A DNA stretch of 44,716 nucleotides from Winogradskyella sp. UBA3174 (lineage in GTDB: Bacteria > Bacteroidota > Bacteroidia > Flavobacteriales > Flavobacteriaceae): NCBI RefSeq assembly GCF_002364335.1, contig NZ_DEXW01000045.1:39322-84037 (forward strand), written 5' to 3'. The notes beneath the pieces are model-generated. The model did no database searches. It was given only the letters and a program-made list of their open reading frames with translations, and was not told the DNA's origin. Numbering within the stretch: position 1 is the stretch's first letter; each line of letters starts with the position of its first letter. Shown in pieces: positions 39,441 to 44,716 of the stretch. A program made the translations under genes and the position numbers.

Positions 39441-41000
39441 TTAAACTATTCCCTTAGGCTCTATGACGAACTCCCTTTCTAAGGCTTCTAAAGATTTGCC
39501 TTTAGTTTCTGGTAATAGCTTTAAAAGAATAAAAAAGCCTACTAATGCTATGGCTCCAAATATGAAAAAGGTTAATGCGTTTCCTAAATTTGACAATTCC
39601 CAAGGAAAAATTAATTGCACTAAAGAACTGATTAATGAGTTGACAAAAGCGATGACTCCTATAGCCAAACCTCTATATTTTAATGGATATAATTCTGATA
39701 GTAAGACCCACATTACTGGCCCTAGTGAAAAGGCAAAACAGGCTATAAAACCTAAAATTCCAATGAGTATTAAACGGGCATTAATAGTCGTCGCTACCTC
39801 TAAAATAGCACCATCATTTTTACTGTATATTTTATTTCCTAAAGCTGATTTTATATCATTTTTAAAATCAATATCATTGTCATAAACTTTATCGGCAAAA
39901 GGCAATAATTTTTCAGAATCAGAAAATTCAAATTGATTAATTTTTTCTTGTGATAGTTGATATGTTGCTTGGTTAAAGCCATAAGCACATACTAATAAGC
40001 TGATGGCAATACCTGCTGTACCAATCAATAATAAAGGTCTTCGACCCATTCTATCAATTAGGTATATCGCAACAAAAGTAAAAATCACTGAAATTGTACT
40101 TAATAAAACTCCTGATAAAAAGGCAGCATCTGTACCAATACCCGTTTGTTTAAATATAGAAGTAGCGTAAAAATAAACCGCATTTATGCCTGTAATTTGT
40201 TGCAGAACACCCACTATTAAACCGACCACTAAAATAAAACGTAACGAGCGCTTTAATAAATCTTTAATCTTTACAGGCGATTTGTCTTTATCTGCGTTTA
40301 TATTTTCTTCGATACCTATAATTTCGAGTGCTCCTTTTTCTTTGCCATGAATCTGTGTTAAAACTTTTTTTGCCGCTTCATAATTCTCTTTTAAATAGAG
40401 CCAACGTGGGCTTTTCGGGACAAAAAACAAGAAAACAAGATATAATAAAGCCGGAATTAATTCGACACCTAACATCCATCTCCAAACGTTTTCATCCGTA
40501 AGAAAGCTACTTTCGGGTGTATTATATACATTGAAAAAATAATTACTTAAGAATGCCGCAAAAAAACCAAATACGATATTTAATTGTTGTAATGAAACTA
40601 ACTTCCCTCTATTTTCTGCAGATGAAATTTCAGCAATATATATAGGTGCAATAACTAATGCTGCCCCAAAAGCCAATCCACCTATCATTCTTGCTACATA
40701 AAGCATTTCATAAGAGGTTGCCACAGCCGACAATACAGCAGAAATAGCATATAGAAAAGCAACACAAATGAGTATTTTTTTTCGTCCAAACACATCACTT
40801 AACCTCCCTGAAAACAGCATAGCAAACATCGCTACCCATGAAGGTGCGCTAACAGCCCATCCCCAAGCAAAACCGCCTTCATCTAAATTAAATTCGGGAC
40901 CAGCAAAAGACATAACACCAGAAATGATACCTGCATCAAAACCAAAAAGGAAGCCACCTAGTGATACTACAAATGCAATAAAGACCAATTTTCTATTCAT
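39441..41000 (-). CDS. Sugar-porter family MFS transporter
   Basis: 519 residues, 12 helices. All sugar-porter marks are present: FLFGFDAGIISGV, GRLSDVFGRKKIL, RMIGGLAFGAALVIAPIYIAE followed by ISSAENRGKL, PKSPRWLY, QQITGINAVYFYATSIF, DRMGRRPLLLIG and PETKGKSLEALE. It is longer than most members because of an extra hydrophilic stretch of about 55 residues (about 345-405; SQEKINQFEFSDSEKLLPFA) between helices 9 and 10. It imports a monosaccharide, probably with a proton or sodium. A TAAATTTG box lies 21 bases upstream. Confidence 0.95.
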   Translation of the reverse strand: MNRKLVFIAFVVSLGGFLFGFDAGIISGVMSFAGPEFNLDEGGFAWGWAVSAPSWVAMFAMLFSGRLSDVFGRKKILICVAFLYAISAVLSAVATSYEMLYVARMIGGLAFGAALVIAPIYIAEISSAENRGKLVSLQQLNIVFGFFAAFLSNYFFNVYNTPESSFLTDENVWRWMLGVELIPALLYLVFLFFVPKSPRWLYLKENYEAAKKVLTQIHGKEKGALEIIGIEENINADKDKSPVKIKDLLKRSLRFILVVGLIVGVLQQITGINAVYFYATSIFKQTGIGTDAAFLSGVLLSTISVIFTFVAIYLIDRMGRRPLLLIGTAGIAISLLVCAYGFNQATYQLSQEKINQFEFSDSEKLLPFADKVYDNDIDFKNDIKSALGNKIYSKNDGAILEVATTINARLILIGILGFIACFAFSLGPVMWVLLSELYPLKYRGLAIGVIAFVNSLISSLVQLIFPWELSNLGNALTFFIFGAIALVGFFILLKLLPETKGKSLEALEREFVIEPKGIV

Positions 41001-41020
41001 AATGTATTGAGTTCAAAATT

Positions 41021-41028
41021 CAAATTTA
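41021..41028 (-). promoter_or_regulatory. Promoter -7 box of the sugar permease
   Basis: On the minus strand TAAATTTG matches TAnnTTTG fully; start of transcription near 41014 leaves a very short leader. No TTG at -33, consistent with a regulated promoter. Confidence 0.5.
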
Positions 41029-41123
41029 ATAAACTATTAATTGTATTGCTCGGAATTTTAATTTATAGTAGTATTTAACTATTACCAACAATATTAGTTT
41101 GCAGAATAAAAAATAATACATTT

Positions 41124-41139
41124 TCTATTCTAGAATAGA
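41124..41139. promoter_or_regulatory. Perfect 16-base palindrome, candidate operator
   Basis: TCTATTCTAGAATAGA, half-site TCTATT, about 85-100 bases upstream of the permease -7 box. Related to the dyad at 41239. Confidence 0.45.
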
Positions 41140-41238
41140 TTTTAACAACGTAATTCAATAGGGAATAATATATCATGGTTAACCTAAATAAAAAAGTCGA
41201 ACCTATTGATTAAAGAGTTGCTATAATTTAATTCAATA

Positions 41239-41257
41239 TCTATTTTCTCAAAATAGA
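41239..41257. promoter_or_regulatory. Second palindrome with the same half-site, candidate operator
   Basis: TCTATTTT and AAAATAGA, perfect 8-base arms around CTC, sharing the TCTATT/AATAGA ends with the palindrome 115 bases away. Two sites with a common half-site suggest binding by one dimeric regulator. Confidence 0.45.
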
Positions 41258-41564
41258 CTTTATTGTATTACACATGAGTGACAAACTGATAATACTGGGT
41301 TATTTAGATTTTATTATTTATTTAGTCAATATAGAAAATTTAACTTTTATATAAAAAATACGGATTTCAACAATAGGCTACTAAAATAAACCCTCACACC
41401 TAGCTCAGACTAAAAATACTTAGAAAAATGTAATTAAGTCATATTATAGCTACCTTTGAAAAACAACACATTACATAATACCTATTACTTATTAGTGTAT
41501 AATTTTAAGCATATTTTAGAACTAGGCTTATGTTTACGAAGAATTTTAAATAATTAATTAACCA

Positions 41565-42443
41565 TTGACAATAGCCGAAACTTTAAGTAAAGTATTCTTA
41601 CCCATATCTCTGGCTATTATAATGCTAGGAATGGGGATGACCTTAATTCCTAATGATTTTACTAGAATAATAAAATATCCCAAAGCCATTTTAATTGGTC
41701 TTACCAATCAACTTATCTTATTGCCAATTATTGGTTTTTCACTAGCTATAGCTTTTGGATTAAGTCCAGTAATGGCCGTTGGATTAATGATTTTGGCGAC
41801 TTGCCCTGGTGGGCCAACCAGTAATTTAATAGTCCAGATTTGTAAAGGAAATATTGCATTATCCGTTACATTGACTGCTATTGCGAGTATCGTGAGTGTA
41901 TTGACAATACCCTTTATCTTGTCTTATGCCTTAGACTATTTTGGTAGTGGTACAAATGTGACCATTAAACTGCCCATAATAGATACGATCTTACAAATAA
42001 TGGGAATTACAGTGATTCCTATTTCGGTTGGGATGCTCATTCGTAGATTCAAAACAAACTTTGCAACACGAATGGAAAACCCCATGCGCAAGGCTTCTAC
42101 TGTAATTTTTGTTTTAGTATTTATCGCTGTAATAGCTGCTAATTTCAACATCGTAGGTCAAGCCATGAAAGAAGTAGGACTGGTGACCTTGTTATTGAAT
42201 ATTTTAACCCTAGGATTGGGGTATTTAACCGCTAGATTGTTTAAATTGAATTTAAAGAGTGCCATTTCAATTTCGGTGGAGAGTGGTATTCAGAATGGGG
42301 CATTAGCATTTGTAATTGCGACATCTATATTAAATAATATTGAAATGGGCATTCCAACGGCAGCTTATGCTATATGGATGTATGTCACTGGTGGTATTTT
42401 AATGTGGCAACTTGGAAAAAGACCTGATGTAACATCTACATAA
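41565..42443 (+). CDS. Bile acid:sodium symporter (BASS) family protein
   Basis: 292 residues, about nine helices. A TTG start at 41565 is required because an in-frame stop lies just upstream (41559-41561) and the first ATG (internal, about residue 20) would remove helix 1. Family marks are FLPISLAIIMLGMGMTL, the conserved LATCPGGPTSNLIVQICKGN loop, and ISVESGIQNGALAFVIATSIL near the end, which supplies the sodium-site Glu. BASS proteins carry organic acids with sodium; in bacteria the substrate is rarely bile acid. Starts a plus-strand set with a Crp regulator, lipoprotein and sulfatase. Confidence 0.9.
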   Translation: MTIAETLSKVFLPISLAIIMLGMGMTLIPNDFTRIIKYPKAILIGLTNQLILLPIIGFSLAIAFGLSPVMAVGLMILATCPGGPTSNLIVQICKGNIALSVTLTAIASIVSVLTIPFILSYALDYFGSGTNVTIKLPIIDTILQIMGITVIPISVGMLIRRFKTNFATRMENPMRKASTVIFVLVFIAVIAANFNIVGQAMKEVGLVTLLLNILTLGLGYLTARLFKLNLKSAISISVESGIQNGALAFVIATSILNNIEMGIPTAAYAIWMYVTGGILMWQLGKRPDVTST

Positions 42444-42672
42444 TTAAACGTGCCAAACCCCTACATGGCTATAATAAATGGCTTAGTTATCGCCAAATTG
42501 GACACGAGCCTAGCGAATTGTCGAAGCAAAACCTTAAGAATTTTCCTCTAATTCGTTTCCTTTTACTAATTTAGTAGTAGCTATAGGCTTACCGACAGGT
42601 AGGGCCTACAAAAGAGCGCAGCTAAACCATGCATGTGACTCTTAGATTATATTAAAAATAGGACACATCAAA
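42444..42672. other. GC-richer intergenic stretch with an imperfect hairpin
   Basis: No gene is seen. About 42470-42640 is visibly richer in G and C than its neighbours (GGACACGAGCCTAGCG, GACAGGTAGGGCC) and contains an imperfect hairpin TAGGC-T-TACC / GGTA-GG-GCCTA (42584-42608). It could be a decayed repeat or insertion remnant. No terminal repeats or transposase frame were found. Confidence 0.3.
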
Positions 42673-43266
42673 ATGGAATTCTCAAATTCAGAAATAAAAG
42701 ATTTATTAATAAAGTTCTTTCCTAATTTAAGAGAAAAAGAAATTGATAGTATCTTATCTATTTCAAAATATCACGTTGCAAAGAATAAAGAAAGAATCTT
42801 AAGCAGTGGCAGAAGAGATAAAAACGCAATCTTAATCTTAAAAGGAGTGGCACGTGCCTATAGTACTAATGAAAAAGGGGAAGAATTAAATGATTTCATA
42901 AGAGCCGAGGGAAAACTTATGGCAGATGCAAGAGTTTTTGGTGATGATATTCAATTACTCAATATTGAAGCTATTGGAGACATTCAGTATCTGAAATTTA
43001 ATATTAGTAATCTAGAAGCATTGGGGTATGATAATCCTGAACTCATGAAATTTTATTTAAACATTTTAAAAGAAATAATTTTAACGCTTTCCTATCGCTT
43101 AAACACTTTTGTTGCGATGACTCCAAAAGAGCGTTATCTTGATTTATTACACTGGAACCCCATATTAATTGAAACTTCTTACGATAAGCACCTCGCTAGT
43201 TTTTTGGGAATCAAACCCTTAACGATACACAGAATAAAAAAAGAGATTACAAAACCTATCAAATGA
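42673..43266 (+). CDS. Crp/Fnr-family transcriptional regulator
   Basis: 197 residues. Cyclic-nucleotide-binding-like beta roll (about 20-120; RILSSGRRDKNAILILKGVARAY-type spacing), a dimer helix, and a C-terminal winged HTH (TPKERYLDLLHW, then YDKHLASFLGIKPLTIHRIKKEI). The short form common in Bacteroidota lacks the CRP RxS cAMP contacts and Fnr cysteines, so the signal is unknown. It may control the neighbouring transporter, lipoprotein and sulfatase genes. Confidence 0.9.
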   Translation: MEFSNSEIKDLLIKFFPNLREKEIDSILSISKYHVAKNKERILSSGRRDKNAILILKGVARAYSTNEKGEELNDFIRAEGKLMADARVFGDDIQLLNIEAIGDIQYLKFNISNLEALGYDNPELMKFYLNILKEIILTLSYRLNTFVAMTPKERYLDLLHWNPILIETSYDKHLASFLGIKPLTIHRIKKEITKPIK

Positions 43267-43326
43267 TATTTTTTTAGTTGATGCTTTGGTTTACGTTTGT
43301 GCAAACAATTTAAACCAAACTTTAGA

Positions 43327-43902
43327 ATGAGAAAGTCTATTTTAACCCTATTACTTGTAGTTGTCATAGTCTCCATCCAATCTTGTAGTGATGATGATAA
43401 TGAAGGCACAACAACGCAATTAGCTATTGGTGATTTCCATGAAGGAGGCGTTATTTTTTACCTGGACGCTACAGGTGAGCATGGCTTAATTAGTTCTGTA
43501 GCTAATCAAGGATTTAATATTGAATGGGGCTGTCTTGATGCCGTTGATTTTGGAGCTAATGGTCTGGAAATTGGAACTGGAGCTCAAAACACCATAGACA
43601 TTCTCGATAGGTGCGACACCCAAAATATAGCTGCAGATCTTTGCGACACCTATGAAAATGACAGCTTTGACGATTGGTTCTTGCCAAGTAAAAATGAGTT
43701 GGACGCCCTTTACCAAAACTATGAAATAGTTAATGATACAGCACTCGATAATGCCGGTGACACCTTCGGTAATAGTGAATATTGGTCTTCTTCACATGAT
43801 GCAAGCAACACCGTTTGGACACAATATTTTACAAGTTCTGGCAATACAAATAGTGATTTTAAGAATGGCGAGCACTATGTTCGTGCCATTCGATCTTTTT
43901 AA
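43327..43902 (+). CDS. DUF1566 (Lcl-like) domain lipoprotein
   Basis: I start at ATG 43327 (MRKSILTLLLVVVIVSIQSC, lipobox IQSC); the frame extends 30 bases further upstream but that would bury the signal. The mature protein begins GDFHEGGVIFYLDATGEHGL and ends with DDWFLPSKNELDALYQNY, YWSSSHDASNTVWTQYF and YVRAIRSF, the signature of DUF1566/Lcl C-terminal domains. The related Legionella Lcl domain binds glycosaminoglycans and mediates adhesion. About 191 residues; surface location likely. It lies between the Crp regulator and a sulfatase, and a role in binding sulfated polysaccharide is a guess. Confidence 0.8.
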   Translation: MRKSILTLLLVVVIVSIQSCSDDDNEGTTTQLAIGDFHEGGVIFYLDATGEHGLISSVANQGFNIEWGCLDAVDFGANGLEIGTGAQNTIDILDRCDTQNIAADLCDTYENDSFDDWFLPSKNELDALYQNYEIVNDTALDNAGDTFGNSEYWSSSHDASNTVWTQYFTSSGNTNSDFKNGEHYVRAIRSF

Positions 43903-43967
43903 TAAGAAAACTGATATAAACAGAAATACGAGAATAAATTCATAACAAACAACAATTACATAAAATC

Positions 43968-44716
43968 ATGAGAAACCTATTTCATCTTGCTTTTGTAGCA
44001 TTAATTTTAACCAGCTGTGGACAGTCTCCCGAAAAGGAAAAAACTACAGAAGTCGAAAAAACGGAGCAAAAAAAACCAAACATTTTATTATTGGTTGGTG
44101 ATGATACCGCATTTGGAGACATCGGAGCTTTTGGTTCGGAAGTTAAAACACCAAATATGAATAAACTTGCTGATGCAGGGGTTCGCTTTACAAACTTTCA
44201 CGTATCACCGGTGTGCTCTGTGACAAGGTCAATGATTTTAACAGGGAATAACAATATTGAAGTTGGTTTAGGAGCCTTTGACTATTCTGTTTACCCTCCT
44301 ACTAGAGGAAAAAAAGGCTATGAGTCTTATTTAACCGATGATGCTGTAACAATTTCTGAACTTCTTAAGGACGATGGTTATGATGTTTACAAAGTTGGAA
44401 AATGGCACTTAGGTGGTGATAAACCAGGAAGTAAAGGCCCCTTAGGATTTGGATTTACCAAAGAGTTTGGTATTTATTCTGGAGGTTCAAATCACTGGAA
44501 TAATTTAGCAATGACGCCCGATTTTGCGGACCCAAATGGATTGAATGTGAAACGCGTTGAAGAATGGACTTTAAACGGTGAACCATACGAAAGACCTGAA
44601 GGCGTTTATTCTGGTGAGATCTATACGAATCAAATGTTAGAATTTATGAAAGGTGGTGCAAAAGAAAATAAGCCTTGGTTTGCATATATGGCTTTTACAA
44701 CGGCACATTTTCCTAT
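43968..44716 (+). CDS. Sulfatase family lipoprotein, 3'-truncated by the window
   Basis: The frame from ATG 43968 runs open to the window edge (249 codons seen of probably 500-550). Lipoprotein signal (MRNLFHLAFVALILTSC), then KPNILLLVGDDTAFGDIGAFG with metal ligands Asp45-Asp46, HVSPVCSVTRSMILTG with the presumed formylglycine Cys83, and KVGKWHLGG. Arylsulfatases hydrolyse sulfate esters. The activation motif here is C-S-V-T-R, with Val where Pro or Ala is standard. The rest (GFTKEFGIYSGGSNHWNN) resembles the large AtsA-like group. It begins 65 bases after the DUF1566 lipoprotein gene. Confidence 0.9.
   Translation, partial: MRNLFHLAFVALILTSCGQSPEKEKTTEVEKTEQKKPNILLLVGDDTAFGDIGAFGSEVKTPNMNKLADAGVRFTNFHVSPVCSVTRSMILTGNNNIEVGLGAFDYSVYPPTRGKKGYESYLTDDAVTISELLKDDGYDVYKVGKWHLGGDKPGSKGPLGFGFTKEFGIYSGGSNHWNNLAMTPDFADPNGLNVKRVEEWTLNGEPYERPEGVYSGEIYTNQMLEFMKGGAKENKPWFAYMAFTTAHFP

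Larger units (their letters stand above)
41001..41564. other. AT-rich divergent intergenic region
   Basis: About 560 bases between divergent permeases with no coding potential that I can see. It holds the permease -7 box (41021) and the two palindromes at 41124 and 41239. The 300 bases before the BASS gene (41258-41560) have no full -7 box or other clear signal. Confidence 0.5.

Noticed and set aside
39463..39885. 140-residue open frame on the plus strand inside the sugar porter
   Set aside because: Antisense to a well-recognised transporter, with low-complexity Lys/Pro/Ser composition and no domain; a shadow frame.
42444..42672. Insertion sequence or integron attC site
   Set aside because: No transposase frame, terminal repeats, target duplications or paired RYYYAAC/GTTRRRY core sites could be seen.
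1..44716. CRISPR arrays, tRNA, rRNA, prophage or toxin-antitoxin modules
   Set aside because: No regularly spaced repeats, no cloverleaf or rRNA sequence, and no phage or toxin genes were recognised by eye.

Overview
The window comes from a marine-type member of the Flavobacteriaceae (phylum Bacteroidota). The DNA is AT-rich, and promoters fit the Bacteroidota pattern (TTG, about 19 bases, then TAnnTTTG). There are type IX secretion (T9SS) sorting tails of the form YPNP...GxYxLxI, a TonB receptor of the carboxypeptidase-regulatory-domain type, and a ribonucleotide reductase whose ATP-cone sits on the beta subunit, a layout known from flavobacteria. No rRNA, tRNA, CRISPR array or intact mobile element was seen.

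Layout. 1-2100: the 3' part of an RND efflux permease, followed by a decayed T9SS sorting-domain remnant. 2638-7886: aspS, two overlapping lipoprotein genes, a ClC-type chloride channel/transporter lacking the usual gating glutamate, and a small membrane protein. 7985-11093 (minus): an M36-type secreted metallopeptidase, then tadA. 11258-15461: a TonB-C-like protein, dxs with an apparently leaderless GTG start, a 56-residue membrane protein and a dGTPase-like HD hydrolase. 15690-24221: the most coherent block. It holds a TonB-dependent receptor, a beta-helix lipoprotein, a MORN-like secreted protein, an OprP/OprO-type porin, and a PiT phosphate permease fused to a PhoU-like domain.

Four promoters in that block carry variants of one 20-base element (best copy AACATTTAGTTAACATTAAA) with an 11-base period like known Pho boxes, so I read the block as a phosphate-starvation uptake locus. 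Just upstream of the porin is a candidate small RNA of about 97 nt with its own promoter and a strong terminator. Part of it is complementary to the porin mRNA leader right up to the start codon.

24289-33968: a chromate-transporter-family protein, a short coiled-coil lipoprotein, a DUF6503-like protein, nrdB-nrdA, a gene-free stretch of about 0.8 kb with several dyads and two terminators, a LytTR response regulator with its LytS-type kinase, and a DUF3109 protein. 34149-38268: MarC, a small membrane protein, a minimal FAD protein, an S41 protease, dCMP deaminase and a HupE-like protein. 38330-44716: a LacI regulator and sugar-porter permease (minus), then a BASS-family transporter, a Crp/Fnr regulator, a DUF1566-type lipoprotein and the start of a sulfatase (plus). 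This last part looks like the edge of a catabolic or sulfated-substrate locus that continues past the window. Its intergenic region holds two related palindromes that may be operators.

All functional calls come from reading motifs by eye; no database search was run.
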